A DNA stretch of 64,000 nucleotides from Candidatus Nitrotoga arctica (GCF_918378365.1 NZ_OU912926.1:2542001-2606000); one strand, 5' to 3'. Shown: positions 18,426-31,038, counted from the stretch's first letter. Numbers and translations: made by a program. Notes: a model not told the origin generated them from the sequence alone.

Positions 18426-19300
18426 AACCTAATTTTGTCAATATTTTGATGGGTGCAGCCGCAGTATTAATCTTGCTCAGTCTCAGTATGTTCGTGGTAG
18501 ATCAACGCCAGACGGTCATCGTATTACAACTTGGCGAAATGGTAGGAGTGAAGACCGCACCCGGTCTCTATTTCAAAATCCCGCTGATACAGAATGTACG
18601 TTATTTCGACTCGCGCATTTTGACCTTTGATAGCGTGGAACCAGAACGTTTTATCACAGCTGAAAAGAAAAACGTGATGGTGGATTCCTTCGTAAAGTGG
18701 CGCATCGCCGATGTAAAGCAGTATTACCTCAGTGTGAGCGGAGACGAGATCCGTGCAAAAACACGTTTGATGCAAACAGTAAACTCAAGCATGCGTGAGG
18801 AGTTCGGCAAACGAACTATTAACGAAGTGGTGTCCGGCGAACGTGAAAAAATCATGAATACTCTGCGTCAAAAAGCCGATTTAGACGCACGAAAAATCGG
18901 CGTACAAGTACTGGATGTACGCCTGAAACGGGTGGATTTCCCAACTGAGATCAGTGAATCAGTATATCGCCGGATGGATGCCGAGCGTAAACGCGTTGCC
19001 AATGAGCTACGTGCAACCGGTAATGCCGAAAGTGAGAAGATTCGCGCCGATGCTGACCGGCAACGAGAAGTGACGCTCGCCGATGCATACCGTGACGCAC
19101 AAAAAATAAAGGGGGATGGTGATGCAAAATCATCTGCAATTTATGCTGCTGCATTTGGCCGTAATGCAGAGTTTTATGCATTTTATCGCAGCATGGATGC
19201 CTATAAACAAAGCTTCAAGAACAAGAGCGATGTCATGGTGATGGATCCCAGCTCCGCATTCTTTAAATATCTCAAGGGTTCCAGTAAACCGGGCAAATAA
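18422..19300 (+). CDS. hflC: HflC, modulator of FtsH protease
   Basis: Partner of HflK. The 292-residue protein has an N-terminal membrane anchor (about residues 7-25), a SPFH domain and a helical segment rich in E-x-x-K-I-R-A-D-A-D-R. It ends in the conserved M-D-P-S-S-A-F-F-K-Y. It is translationally coupled to hflK through a four-base overlap. Confidence 0.96.
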   Translation: MKPNFVNILMGAAAVLILLSLSMFVVDQRQTVIVLQLGEMVGVKTAPGLYFKIPLIQNVRYFDSRILTFDSVEPERFITAEKKNVMVDSFVKWRIADVKQYYLSVSGDEIRAKTRLMQTVNSSMREEFGKRTINEVVSGEREKIMNTLRQKADLDARKIGVQVLDVRLKRVDFPTEISESVYRRMDAERKRVANELRATGNAESEKIRADADRQREVTLADAYRDAQKIKGDGDAKSSAIYAAAFGRNAEFYAFYRSMDAYKQSFKNKSDVMVMDPSSAFFKYLKGSSKPGK

Positions 19301-19315
19301 GTAGAGGTTTTCAAT

Positions 19316-19500
19316 ATGCTGACTTATTGGTTTATCGGGTTGGCATTGATGCTGGTTATTGAAGGTATCATGCCGTTTCTATTTCCTGCCTTGTGGCGCG
19401 AGGCGCTTCGCAAACTGGTACTGTTTTCTGATGGACAAATCCGTTTTTTAGGCCTCACTGCCATGCTATCAGGGCTGCTGTTACTGTATTGGGTAAAATA

Positions 19501-19501
<1 letters not shown>
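19316..19501 (+). CDS. DUF2065 (YjeT-like) small membrane protein
   Basis: A 61-residue protein with two predicted transmembrane helices separated by a short loop (L-W-R-E-A-L-R-K-L). It matches the DUF2065 family that follows hflC in many proteobacteria. No biochemical function is established. Its stop overlaps the hisZ start (TAATG). Confidence 0.9.
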
Positions 19502-22036
<2,535 letters not shown>

Positions 22037-22088
22037 GTAATTTTTGGCATTGAGAACTTAATAACACAGCAGAACCAGGCCACGGCGT

Positions 22089-23060
22089 TTATTGTTTCAT
22101 GATTGCGTGGATGTAATTGCTGGGGATAGCATATGAAATACCGCTCGGGTGGGTTAACACGTTTTCTTTAGTGCCTTTTACAAATACCATATTGAGGATG
22201 CCAAAAACTTTTCCTGTTTTAGGGTCAAACAGCGGACTGCCGCTATTTCCGGGATAAGCAGTTCCATCCAGTTGAAATACCAAATAGGGTGCTCGAAGTC
22301 GCTTGATTATATTGATGTCAAGCTGTTTCGTGGATAGTGCTGGGATAACAATAGGGGTAATAGCCGAAATAATGGCTTGGTGCGTCACCGGATAGAGTCC
22401 CAGCACCATGCCAATGGGAAATCCGGTAAAGGCGACTGTTTCTCCCTCTTTTACAGTATCTGAATCTCCGATTACCAAGGCAGGCAAGGCTTCGCCACTT
22501 ATTTTCAACAACGCCAAATCATGCTCAACATCAACCTCGACTATAGTCGCAGACCGAGCCTTGGCTGATGCACCGCGACCAACGAAAACAGCCAACGATT
22601 CCTTTTTTTCCGTGTTTAGATTTTGCGGAACGACATGGGCATTGGTAATGATATGGAGACCATCACCTACAGCAAATCCCGTTCCAAGAAAATTGGCTGG
22701 TGGTGCGCGAGTTTGTAATATGGTTCCGATAGCTACAATAGAAGGCCTGACTATTTCTATGGTCTGGGAGAGCTCACCCCCAGATGCGTTACCAAAATGG
22801 CAACACAGGGCCAAAAAAGAGGTCCATATGAATTCAACAGTGAATCGTTTTTTTCGATTATCAAATAAGAGCCCAACCACCTTAAGGTTCTCTCCCTTGC
22901 GCTTAATATAGTAACGGTACTGATTAAAATAGCGCGTATTTTCAACATCCAGCTTGGACAATAAGTGAACAAACAAGCGACTGAAACGCCAGCTCCCAAC
23001 AGACAAATCGATAAGTACCTTGGTAACGGAACGGTCGCATATACAGCCATCATTAGTCAC
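22089..23060 (-). CDS. Trypsin-like serine protease (S1, HtrA-like core)
   Basis: The 323-residue frame has a catalytic triad in HtrA-like contexts: His142 (T-N-A-H-V-V), Asp181 (E-H-D-L-A-L-L-K) and Ser273 (P-G-N-S-G-S-P-L). There is no PDZ domain, so it is a stand-alone protease rather than a DegP. The first 60 residues resemble nothing. An in-frame GTG at 22880 behind GGGAGAG would give 263 residues starting with a signal-peptide-like K-K-R-F-T-V-E-F-I-W-T-S-F-L-A-L. I keep the longer frame because GTG 23060 also has GGGGG upstream. Likely periplasmic or outer-face quality control; substrate unknown. It is a single gene between purA and addA. Confidence 0.8.
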   Translation of the reverse strand: MTNDGCICDRSVTKVLIDLSVGSWRFSRLFVHLLSKLDVENTRYFNQYRYYIKRKGENLKVVGLLFDNRKKRFTVEFIWTSFLALCCHFGNASGGELSQTIEIVRPSIVAIGTILQTRAPPANFLGTGFAVGDGLHIITNAHVVPQNLNTEKKESLAVFVGRGASAKARSATIVEVDVEHDLALLKISGEALPALVIGDSDTVKEGETVAFTGFPIGMVLGLYPVTHQAIISAITPIVIPALSTKQLDINIIKRLRAPYLVFQLDGTAYPGNSGSPLFDPKTGKVFGILNMVFVKGTKENVLTHPSGISYAIPSNYIHAIMKQ

Positions 23061-23254
23061 TATAATCCCCCAAAATATTGAATTTTCCTTTCCAATTATG
23101 CGCTTCGGTCGATGTCAAGACAAGCGTAACAAAAGTAATAGCGGCTCAGAAGACCTCGCAATAGCGTATTCAATTTCTAATTCCATTTACAGTCTCATGT
23201 TCTGTGGCTACTTGAGTAACCGACTGGGGTATCAACCGACACCATTGAATACCA

Positions 23255-26200
23255 TTACGATTTTGTCGTTTGGGTACTGATCTCGCATAACGTTCCATCC
23301 GAAAACAGCAATGCGCAGCGAACTATTTTTCCAGCATAAACGGTCTGCATCGCGACACGATATTCCTGCATCTGCACACTATGAGACATAAAATCTGACG
23401 GTGCGCCGGTCTTGTAATCGAGTATCCATACTTCGTCGTCAAACTCCACCAATCGGTCGATGCGGCGCAGTTCGCCGCGCGCATTGACATAAGACATTTC
23501 ATTGCAAGCCCCACGGTATTGCTGCGGATCGAAGAAACGTTGCAATGCCGGTAATGCCAACAGGTGTTGTGCCTGTTGCCAGAGCGATTCCATGTCGCTG
23601 GGCGAAATGTCACACTGTAGCTGCAGCGCCATTTTGTCAGTTATCGCTCTTTTTTTCATATCATCATTTGCAAATAAGGCAGAGGTGCCTAGCACAGCTG
23701 GCGAAGATGCGCTTAAATGTTGCAGCAACGTGTGTAACCCAATACCTTGCCGCTGCGCAGCGGTGGAACGCATCGCGCGCTGACCAGTGGGTAATGGACG
23801 CAATAATCCCGCATCAATTTCAGTAGTGATTACAGGTAAAACAGGAGCGAGATTATTGGCCGCAATCAGCAAGGGATTGTCGCCCTCCTCCACAGCCGCC
23901 GAAATGCGGCCATACCAGGAAGTTTCTTTAAATCCGCCATTTCCACTAACCAGCAGCGCTTGTTTCGCACGCGTCATGGCGACATACAGCAAATTCATTT
24001 CTTCACGCCGAATATAATCTTCCTCGGCATCAAAATAAGCCACTCGCTTGGCTCCGCGTCTACGCTTATCCGTAAATAGCGAGAAATGTACGGGTCGCAG
24101 TGCGTTGGGAGGCCAATCGAGCAGCACGTCATAATTATCTGGTTTACGTTGCGTATCGTTGGCATCAAGCAGCCACACGATGGGTGCCTCCAGCCCCTTG
24201 GCCTCATGCACGGTGTAAATACGCACGGCATTACCAACTTCACCTACCTTGCCCTCGTCCGGAGATTCATTGTTGTCAGCTGCGCGAAGTTCTCTCAACT
24301 CAGCAAGAAAGCGGGGCAAGCTGGGATAGCGTCCTGCATCCACATTCAGCGCAATCTCAATAAAGGCTTGCAGATTGGCGCGAATCGTTTCATACAGTTC
24401 GACAGGCAGCGTAGCTGCATACCGATGCAACACATCGCCCTCAAAATAGATGCGATCAAGCAGATCATGAACTGGCAATTTGTCGGCGCGATCCAGCCAA
24501 TTATTCAGCAGGCGATATGCACGCGACAACTCGGCAGATGCTGCGCCGCTCTGTACACAGCGTTGCAGCCGTGACCACCAGCTACCAGCGATTTCGTCTT
24601 GAGCCAATTGCATTAAATCGCCATCGGAGCAGGCGAAAATAGGGGAACGCAGCACTTGCGCTAATTCTAAATTGGCGAACGGGGTGATCAGAAAGGTTAG
24701 TAATGCCTGTATATCTTCCGCTTCCAACGTGTCCAGCAGCCCGCCACGTCGCGAAGTTAAAAAGGGAATGCGGTACGTACGCAAGGCGTTCTCATACACT
24801 CGTAAATGGGTGCGCTTGCGTACCAGAACCATAATGTCACAATATTCTGCGCGCCGCACTGTGCCGTCAGCATCGTGCACACTCCAGTGCGCCATGATAT
24901 CGGCAATGCCAGCGGCAAACTGCTGCGCCTCAGCTTCACGCTCGCCGGTCGCTTGTTCGATACGCGCTTCCCGCAAAGGGTTACGCAACCAACCCGGTCT
25001 ACTCAGCACGTCAATCTCTGCCGAATTTTCAATTATCGCTAGCGGCAAGGCAGTGACGAAACCTGGTAAATTCGTGTGATGCGCGATGTGTGTTTCAAAA
25101 TCCACGAAGCCTTCCGGCTGCGAATCAAACACATTATTTACCGCTTGCAGCACTGCTGGAGCATTGCGCCGCGTGATATTCTGGTTAAGAGGATACGCGC
25201 CAAATTCTTGTTGCAGCCATGCACTCACTTCTCCGAATAGGCGCGCATCGGCACGACGAAAGCGGTAAATGGATTGCTTGGGATCACCCACCACAAAAAC
25301 GTTTGGCCGCGATTCCACTGCAGCAGAAGCAGCAAACCAGGCTTGCAGAATCTGCCATTGCACCGGATTGGTATCCTGAAATTCGTCCAGCAAAACGTGT
25401 TTGTAGCGGCTATCCAATTTGTACTGCATATACTCGGCACAATCGCTCTGATTGAGCAGGCGGCACACCTGCCATTCCACATCAGTAAAATCCATTAACT
25501 GCTGACGCAGTTTCAAATCCTGATAATGTTGCAGCACTGCTGCCCCGCAATGCAACGCGGCCTGGTTCATACGCAGCACTTCGCGCTCTGCCAACGCGTC
25601 ACGCACCGACTGCAGAGATTTAAATAGTGCACAACAAAGGTTGGCATAAAGTTCTGCGTCCTGTCCTTTATTGGCCTTGAGTTTGCGCGGCTCACCCTTA
25701 TCGGTATAAAGCCCGTCACTTAGTGCTTCGAAACGTGCACGTGCATCTTGTAAACGTAAAGCTTCAGCCAGCATGCACGCGTCTTTCTGTTGTGCTGCTG
25801 AGCCACTTTGTAACAAGTTTGCAAATGTCTGTACGATTAATTCGAAATCTTTATCCAGCAGCATCACAAGCGAGGCATCCTCGGGATCAACATCCAGTTT
25901 GATACGAAGTTGCTCCATCGCGTAGCCCACCGCGTCTTCCTGACCGCTGGTATAAGCCCACCATTCGGCTCGCTTCTGTACAAAATTCTTCAGCAGCGTG
26001 CGCGTACTGTGTAAACCATATTCCGCAAACAACCATTGCATCTCTTGCGCAGTGACATCGTCAGGTGCGGCACGCAGGCTATTGGCAAACATTTGCCATG
26101 CTTCCTCATACAGAACCGAAGTGCGCTCCAGCAATTGCATACCTATAAGCAGACCAGCATTCAAGGGTGCGCGCTGAATGATCTGTATGAACCAGCCGTG

Positions 26201-26545
26201 AAAAGTATTGATGGTAATAGCAGGTTGCGCCATTAGACAGTCGCGATACAGACTTCGCGCGCGCGCCAGCAGTTTATCGCTTACATCGTGCAATTCACGC
26301 TCCACAAGAAAAGCACGCACAGCGATATCATCTTGCGTGGCAAGAAAATGTAACCATTCGTGCAAGCGCGCCTGCATTTCCTGCGCGGCTTTTCGTGTGA
26401 AAGTGATGGCTAAAATTTCTCCAGGCTTAACACCAGCCAACAGCAAACGCAGAATTCGTGACACCAGCAGCCAAGTTTTGCCGCTGCCCGCGCAGGCTTC
26501 CACGACAACGCTGTGCTGAGGGTTGAGAGCAATGAAATTGTTCAT
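23255..26545 (-). CDS. addA: AddA-type helicase-nuclease (double-strand break repair)
   Basis: AddA is the UvrD/RecB-like ATPase and nuclease of the AddAB complex, which resects double-strand breaks for RecA. About 1,096 residues. Walker A is A-G-S-G-K-T at 19-24, and the DEFQDTNPVQW box and helicase motifs such as V-V-G-D-P-K-Q-S-I-Y-R-F-R-R-A-D follow. The RecB-family nuclease motif R-I-D-R-L-V ... W-I-L-D-Y-K-T-G lies near the C-terminus. I place the start at ATG 26545, seven bases after GGAG. The frame extends to 26755, but that part overlaps addB and looks non-coding. It lies 31 bases after addB, forming a two-gene operon. Confidence 0.9.
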   Translation of the reverse strand: MNNFIALNPQHSVVVEACAGSGKTWLLVSRILRLLLAGVKPGEILAITFTRKAAQEMQARLHEWLHFLATQDDIAVRAFLVERELHDVSDKLLARARSLYRDCLMAQPAITINTFHGWFIQIIQRAPLNAGLLIGMQLLERTSVLYEEAWQMFANSLRAAPDDVTAQEMQWLFAEYGLHSTRTLLKNFVQKRAEWWAYTSGQEDAVGYAMEQLRIKLDVDPEDASLVMLLDKDFELIVQTFANLLQSGSAAQQKDACMLAEALRLQDARARFEALSDGLYTDKGEPRKLKANKGQDAELYANLCCALFKSLQSVRDALAEREVLRMNQAALHCGAAVLQHYQDLKLRQQLMDFTDVEWQVCRLLNQSDCAEYMQYKLDSRYKHVLLDEFQDTNPVQWQILQAWFAASAAVESRPNVFVVGDPKQSIYRFRRADARLFGEVSAWLQQEFGAYPLNQNITRRNAPAVLQAVNNVFDSQPEGFVDFETHIAHHTNLPGFVTALPLAIIENSAEIDVLSRPGWLRNPLREARIEQATGEREAEAQQFAAGIADIMAHWSVHDADGTVRRAEYCDIMVLVRKRTHLRVYENALRTYRIPFLTSRRGGLLDTLEAEDIQALLTFLITPFANLELAQVLRSPIFACSDGDLMQLAQDEIAGSWWSRLQRCVQSGAASAELSRAYRLLNNWLDRADKLPVHDLLDRIYFEGDVLHRYAATLPVELYETIRANLQAFIEIALNVDAGRYPSLPRFLAELRELRAADNNESPDEGKVGEVGNAVRIYTVHEAKGLEAPIVWLLDANDTQRKPDNYDVLLDWPPNALRPVHFSLFTDKRRRGAKRVAYFDAEEDYIRREEMNLLYVAMTRAKQALLVSGNGGFKETSWYGRISAAVEEGDNPLLIAANNLAPVLPVITTEIDAGLLRPLPTGQRAMRSTAAQRQGIGLHTLLQHLSASSPAVLGTSALFANDDMKKRAITDKMALQLQCDISPSDMESLWQQAQHLLALPALQRFFDPQQYRGACNEMSYVNARGELRRIDRLVEFDDEVWILDYKTGAPSDFMSHSVQMQEYRVAMQTVYAGKIVRCALLFSDGTLCEISTQTTKS

Positions 26546-26576
26546 TGCATGCTCCACATTCCTTACATCTCTTCCA

Positions 26577-29396
26577 TTAGCGTTCATTCCATTCCGATTT
26601 CCGGCATAGCCCGCGCATCTCGCAATACTGGCATGCCTCTGCCGTCCCATGCGCGGGCAATGCTGCACCACTGCGCATCTGTTCGAACACTTCCAACAGG
26701 CGCGCGATATTTGCCTGCGCCAGATCAGCCACGTCCTGTGGTGGCGCAACTGCAATCACCTTGTCTTTTTCGATACTGATAAATGCGGCTTCTTCAGCCT
26801 CATATACGTAGGCATAGCAAGCCAGTTGAACGTCCTCGCCTGCTTCTTTGAGCTTATTGCGTAATCTGGCCGCATCCATCATCTTGTAATCCAGCACGCG
26901 CACTGCGCTACCTCCCTTGGCCTGCACATCTACACGGTCTAACCGTCCGTGCATAAGCAAATCAGCAGTCAATGGCAATTCAAACGGCACTTCTCCACTT
27001 TGATATCGCCAACCTTCCGCTTCATTTTTTAACTGTTCGTCCAGATATGAGGGGATTGCTTGCTGCCAACGCAATAGCCAAGCACGCGCTAAATAATCGC
27101 GTTGCACAGCAGGCGCAAAAATCTCGACACTGATGCGCAGCAGGGCCGAATCCAGATCGGCGCGCAGATGATTGCCCAGCACCTGATATTGCTCATGGAA
27201 GCGCCGCAGAATGTCATGTACCCATTCACCATAATCGCGTTTCTCCACGTCTTCACGCACCTCATCCATTTCATTGAGGTGCAAAATATGGCGGGCATAA
27301 AATTGATAGGGACAAGCCACCAGACTGTTATAGCCGCTAGCTGAAATACGTTTCGGAATAAGTCCTTGCCGCGCGACTGGCGCAGGCATTGCAGCCGCAG
27401 GGGGCAGTGGAAATTCTGCACTGCGCACCTGCGTGCTTTCAAGCAATTTATCCCATTCCCCCGGCTTTATTGTTAGATCGTCGCCATAAGCCAACTCGTG
27501 CAGGGCACGCAGCATTTCGAAACAGGGACTCAACAGATTTGCTTCGCCACTTTTGCTGGCTTGCCAGGTAACCAACACGGTGTCATTCATAGCGAGCAAT
27601 GCCAGTAACTCATCGCGCTGCTGAGCCAAATACACTTCGCGCGTCGGCAAGCCAAGTGTAATGCGCACCGCATCATTGAACCACCGTCCGCTGTTGTCAG
27701 TGCCCGGCAGATGTGCGGCATCACAACCAAGCATCAGCACTGCATCGAAGCTGCGCCAGCGCGTTGCGGCAAGATGGGTGAGTAACACCGGGCTGTCGAT
27801 AGTTATATCAAGGAAGGTGTGCTCATCGAGTTGTTGCGCCAGCCAATGACGCCACTCGGTCAGGCTAACGCGCGTGGTATCGACATGCAGTTCACGCTGC
27901 CAGTTTTGCAGCGCCTGCAGCAACTGTATGCCGGCATCATCCATCTTCAGCCCCTGCACTATGCCGAGAATTTCCAGGCTGGAGTAAAGCGCGCATAGCC
28001 AGCCGGACAGCGTATCGTTTTTTTTATGCAAAACCTCTGCCGCCTGACGCAACCGTATCAATGCCATCCGCATCTCAACATTACCCTGCGTCAAATCGAA
28101 AAATGTATCAAGATGCGCCACCACGCCATGCCTGCGCACCAGTTGTTCAAGCTGATAGACCGTCTGCTTACGCTCGCACACGGCTTGATCGGCAAAGATG
28201 AATGGCGATTTGAGCAAGTCGAGTAAATCCTGATAGTAGAAATCACTTTGCAGCGCATCCAGCCAGCGCATTAACACCGTACTCACGGATAACGTTGAGA
28301 GTTTCCAGCCTGTTTCGTCGCATACCAGTACGCCAGCACGCTCCAGCAATGCACGCATACGCCTTGCTACTATGCGATCTTGTGCGACGATGGCAATGTT
28401 TTTCTTACCTGCCAGCAACCAGCGCCGTATCTGTACCTCGGCGGCACGCGCTTCTTGTTCCAAACCATGAGCGCCAAAAAAGCGCAAACGGTGCCCCAAT
28501 GCAGCGTGAGGGAAATGTTTTTGCAGGTGATTGGCTTGCTCACGCAATGACAGGGCATCCATCTCCTCCACCCTCTCCTGCGAGCGAGAGTTGCCTACCA
28601 CTTCCTTCAAGTTATCGTGCACCCCTCTCTCATTTTCCGTTGGAATATGGTCAGGAAAGCGAGGCCGGCTGGAGGCGATGATGCGCATCGCCGCACATTC
28701 TGGCTGTCGTGATGTCAACTCGCGCAAATCAATAATCATCACAGACGCGCGTTTATGATATGCCTCCAGGAAGCGTACTTCAGCCGCGGCAAGATCTGAG
28801 GTCAATAACACATACAGCGGTAACTCAGCTTGCTGCGCGAGTTGTGCCAAGCTCTGCTGATAAGCGCGTGCGGTATCGAGTTCGCCACTATTATTCATCG
28901 CATACCATAGTTCATACACTACGCGTGCCTCGAACTGCATGGCGATGCCACGTTTGGACTGATAGGCTTGTTCCAATTGCAATAGAAAATCTTCGGCACT
29001 TTGTGGCAGCGTGACATGATTTTGTGTCAGTTCATCCAGCAAAATCAACAGTTCACGCGTGATACTCCATAGATCAGCATCGGCAAACCAACGTCGCGCG
29101 CGCAGTGCCTGATACAAAGTGGTGATACGGCAAGTGTCGGGAATAACAGATAGTGCGAGGGGAACGGACTGAACCCAATCATTTAGCGTAACCATCTGCG
29201 GCAATAAAATCACAGGCAGGTTGGCTACACGTGCCAAACTTTGCGCCAATGGTTGTGACACATGGTAATTGGGCAACAATACCCTGGCACGGCGCAGATC
29301 AGGTATTTCGTGAGAATGCTGCGTCAGAATGACGCGTGCAACAGAATCAAAAAAAACAGTGGCGGTTGATGCATTACTTTGCGGTATCGGGTTCAA
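26577..29396 (-). CDS. addB: AddB-type nuclease subunit with Fe-S cluster motif
   Basis: The 939-residue protein is the partner of AddA. It has a helicase-like N-terminal half without an obvious intact Walker A, and a C-terminal PD-(D/E)xK nuclease (I-S-A-S-G-Y-N-S-L-V-A-C-P-Y-Q-F-Y-A, then G-R-L-D-R-V-D ... V-L-D-Y-K). A late C-x-x-C-x(5)-C triplet (C-Q-Y-C-E-M-R-G-L-C) together with the Cys in A-C-P-Y matches the four-cysteine iron-sulfur staple of AddB nucleases. Order and spacing with addA support the pair. Confidence 0.87.
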   Translation of the reverse strand: MNPIPQSNASTATVFFDSVARVILTQHSHEIPDLRRARVLLPNYHVSQPLAQSLARVANLPVILLPQMVTLNDWVQSVPLALSVIPDTCRITTLYQALRARRWFADADLWSITRELLILLDELTQNHVTLPQSAEDFLLQLEQAYQSKRGIAMQFEARVVYELWYAMNNSGELDTARAYQQSLAQLAQQAELPLYVLLTSDLAAAEVRFLEAYHKRASVMIIDLRELTSRQPECAAMRIIASSRPRFPDHIPTENERGVHDNLKEVVGNSRSQERVEEMDALSLREQANHLQKHFPHAALGHRLRFFGAHGLEQEARAAEVQIRRWLLAGKKNIAIVAQDRIVARRMRALLERAGVLVCDETGWKLSTLSVSTVLMRWLDALQSDFYYQDLLDLLKSPFIFADQAVCERKQTVYQLEQLVRRHGVVAHLDTFFDLTQGNVEMRMALIRLRQAAEVLHKKNDTLSGWLCALYSSLEILGIVQGLKMDDAGIQLLQALQNWQRELHVDTTRVSLTEWRHWLAQQLDEHTFLDITIDSPVLLTHLAATRWRSFDAVLMLGCDAAHLPGTDNSGRWFNDAVRITLGLPTREVYLAQQRDELLALLAMNDTVLVTWQASKSGEANLLSPCFEMLRALHELAYGDDLTIKPGEWDKLLESTQVRSAEFPLPPAAAMPAPVARQGLIPKRISASGYNSLVACPYQFYARHILHLNEMDEVREDVEKRDYGEWVHDILRRFHEQYQVLGNHLRADLDSALLRISVEIFAPAVQRDYLARAWLLRWQQAIPSYLDEQLKNEAEGWRYQSGEVPFELPLTADLLMHGRLDRVDVQAKGGSAVRVLDYKMMDAARLRNKLKEAGEDVQLACYAYVYEAEEAAFISIEKDKVIAVAPPQDVADLAQANIARLLEVFEQMRSGAALPAHGTAEACQYCEMRGLCRKSEWNER

Positions 29397-29655
29397 CGCT
29401 TATTACCTCTATCGTCATTCCCGCGCAGGCGAGCATCATTAATACTTATCGATTGAAAGATAAATAAATTACGCACCCACTGATGTACTTTGCATACTCA
29501 TGTTCTTCATTACTGCTTGCGCGGGAACAAAGAACTATGAGCCTTTAGCGATACCACTGAAGCAATAAATAACGAGGGATGCGCTAACATTTGCATATCT
29601 CTATCAACAGATTCAACACTCAAAAAACATATTCTCGTAATGTGAAAGAAATATT

Positions 29656-30078
29656 TCAGCGCATCAGCAGCTTATCCATTCCTGTCAAGCCATCCTCGTC
29701 CTTCCCATCCTTTGACCCACCAGGATAGTTCCGCTCTTCCTCACCAGGAGCATATTCCTTCTCCAACAGATGCAACTTGTTCTTCACTTCTTTCCACTCA
29801 TCTGCATCAGCAGGTGGATCCTTTTTCTCTACAATACACTTCCATACCTTACAGAGCTCTGCATTCAGCGCACTGAATTGCCGTTGGTCTTCGGGTAAAT
29901 CATCCTCGGCATAAATTGCATTGACTGGGCATTCGGCAACACACAGAGTGCAGTCTATGCATTCATCCGGGTCAATCACCAAGCTATTCGGCCCTTCGTA
30001 AAAACAATCCACAGGGCAAACTTCAACACAGTCAGTATATTTGCATTTGATACAAGCTTCGGTAACTACGTAGGTCAT
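29656..30078 (-). CDS. fdxA: Seven-iron ferredoxin FdxA with C-terminal extension
   Basis: The 140-residue protein has two cluster motifs: Cys9, Cys12, Cys17, Cys21, Cys25 and Cys40, Cys43, Cys46, Cys50 ([12 protein letters not shown]). This fits a 3Fe-4S plus 4Fe-4S ferredoxin of the FdxA type. FdxA is usually about 107 residues; here a charged tail of roughly 30 residues ([13 protein letters not shown]) is added. Likely a cytoplasmic electron carrier. Single gene. Confidence 0.93.
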   Translation of the reverse strand: MTYVVTEACIKCKYTDCVEVCPVDCFYEGPNSLVIDPDECIDCTLCVAECPVNAIYAEDDLPEDQRQFSALNAELCKVWKCIVEKKDPPADADEWKEVKNKLHLLEKEYAPGEEERNYPGGSKDGKDEDGLTGMDKLLMR

Positions 30079-30179
30079 GGATTCAAACTCCTATTGAAAT
30101 ATGTTTGCCATTTTAAACAAAATACAGGTCAGTGTCAGCTATAGCGACCTAATTATTCAGAGTAAAGCGAGTCTGAATC

Positions 30180-30960
30180 CAATTTCTCACCGTCCCGCTG
30201 CATGCTGTTGTTAGGCAGATTTGAGAATGGAGTCAATTTGGAACTACCTTACCAGCCTTTACCATCTTAATGTAGGTAATACAATCCTCAAGTTCGCCGT
30301 CAGCAAGCAACCCGCGCCGGTAATTTTCGCGCAGAAATTCGTCAGCGTTCTGCGCGTGTTTTCGTGAGTTGCACTCAAAACACGCCGCGACGAGATTCCT
30401 GAAAGAATGGCTGACTCCGTCAGTCTGCGGGGAAATATGGTCGATCGACGCGTTCTGCGAATCGATGGGTCGTAGGCAATAGCGGCATTTGTCTTCGTCG
30501 CGGGCAACGATTCTCGCTCGATTCTCAGGCGTCGAAAAAAAATCGATGATCTCTACGTCGACCTCGTGCTCGTGCGTGTGATCGACGATCAAGCCAGGTA
30601 TCTCATGTGGCAAGAACACTTCAACCTCGGTGCCTTCATGGGTCTTGCGAACAATCTTGATGACCCGCTTTTCTTCAAGCGACCGAAGCTTTCTTGGGAC
30701 ATTGTTGCGCGCGAGTTCGGATGCATCCTTCCGGCCTTTGCCAAGTTTGGGCCCAATTGATCGCGCCGGCACCACAATTTTCCGGATTCCGGAAAAATAT
30801 GTGTGCCGAAAAAGGTAGTGGTAGAGCATTTGCTCAAACGGATCCAGCGTGGGGGCAAGGAAGTCTTGAATCTCTACAATGATTTCTTCTAGCGGTCTCA
30901 TGTCGCGTTCATCTGCCTAACGTTTTTAAGTTAAGGGGCGCATTGCCCACAGCGCCATTG
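30180..30960 (-). mobile_element. Stranded integron gene cassette with attC halves
   Basis: On the minus strand the HNH gene is preceded by GCGCC-CCTTAACTTAAAAAC-GTTAGGC (core 30915-30921), like the right half of a classical attC; a GGCGC/GCGCC hairpin lies just before it. It is followed by GCCTAAC (30210-30216) and AACAGCATGCAGCGGGACGG, like an attC left half. The 11-base arms GTTAGGCAGAT and ATCTGCCTAAC (30911-30921, 30210-30220) are exact complements, as expected when both come from one attC. The matching halves on either side are lost, so the cassette is immobilised. No integrase gene is in the window. Confidence 0.75.
30233..30901 (-). CDS. HNH endonuclease-domain protein (cassette-encoded)
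   Basis: The 222-residue protein has two parts. Residues 1-100 look like a winged-helix DNA-binding domain. Residues 137-190 are an HNH nuclease: Cys139-x2-Cys142, Asp154-His155, Asn169, Cys174-x2-Cys177-Asn and His182, i.e. a zinc-stapled ββα-metal site with all key residues present. It could be a restriction-type, anti-phage or homing nuclease; the sequence does not decide. Its GC content looks higher than that of the flanks, and the attC-like borders indicate arrival as a gene cassette. The start ATG is 14 bases from the cassette core, typical of cassette genes. Confidence 0.85.
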   Translation of the reverse strand: MRPLEEIIVEIQDFLAPTLDPFEQMLYHYLFRHTYFSGIRKIVVPARSIGPKLGKGRKDASELARNNVPRKLRSLEEKRVIKIVRKTHEGTEVEVFLPHEIPGLIVDHTHEHEVDVEIIDFFSTPENRARIVARDEDKCRYCLRPIDSQNASIDHISPQTDGVSHSFRNLVAACFECNSRKHAQNADEFLRENYRRGLLADGELEDCITYIKMVKAGKVVPN

Positions 30961-30969
30961 GAAAAAAAG

Positions 30970-31019
30970 AAACTGGGGGGCAGACTCGATTTAATCTCCC
31001 AATTTATCTTGAGTCTGAC
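30970..31019. repeat. Short inverted repeat next to the cassette
   Basis: CAGACTC and GAGTCTG flank about 23 AT-rich bases within a GGGGGCAGACTCGATTTAAT context. This resembles REP-like palindromes of the kind moved by Y1 transposases. It lies between the cassette and folE2 and could also act as a weak terminator. Confidence 0.4.
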
Positions 31020-31038
31020 CAATACATTTCGTAATCAT

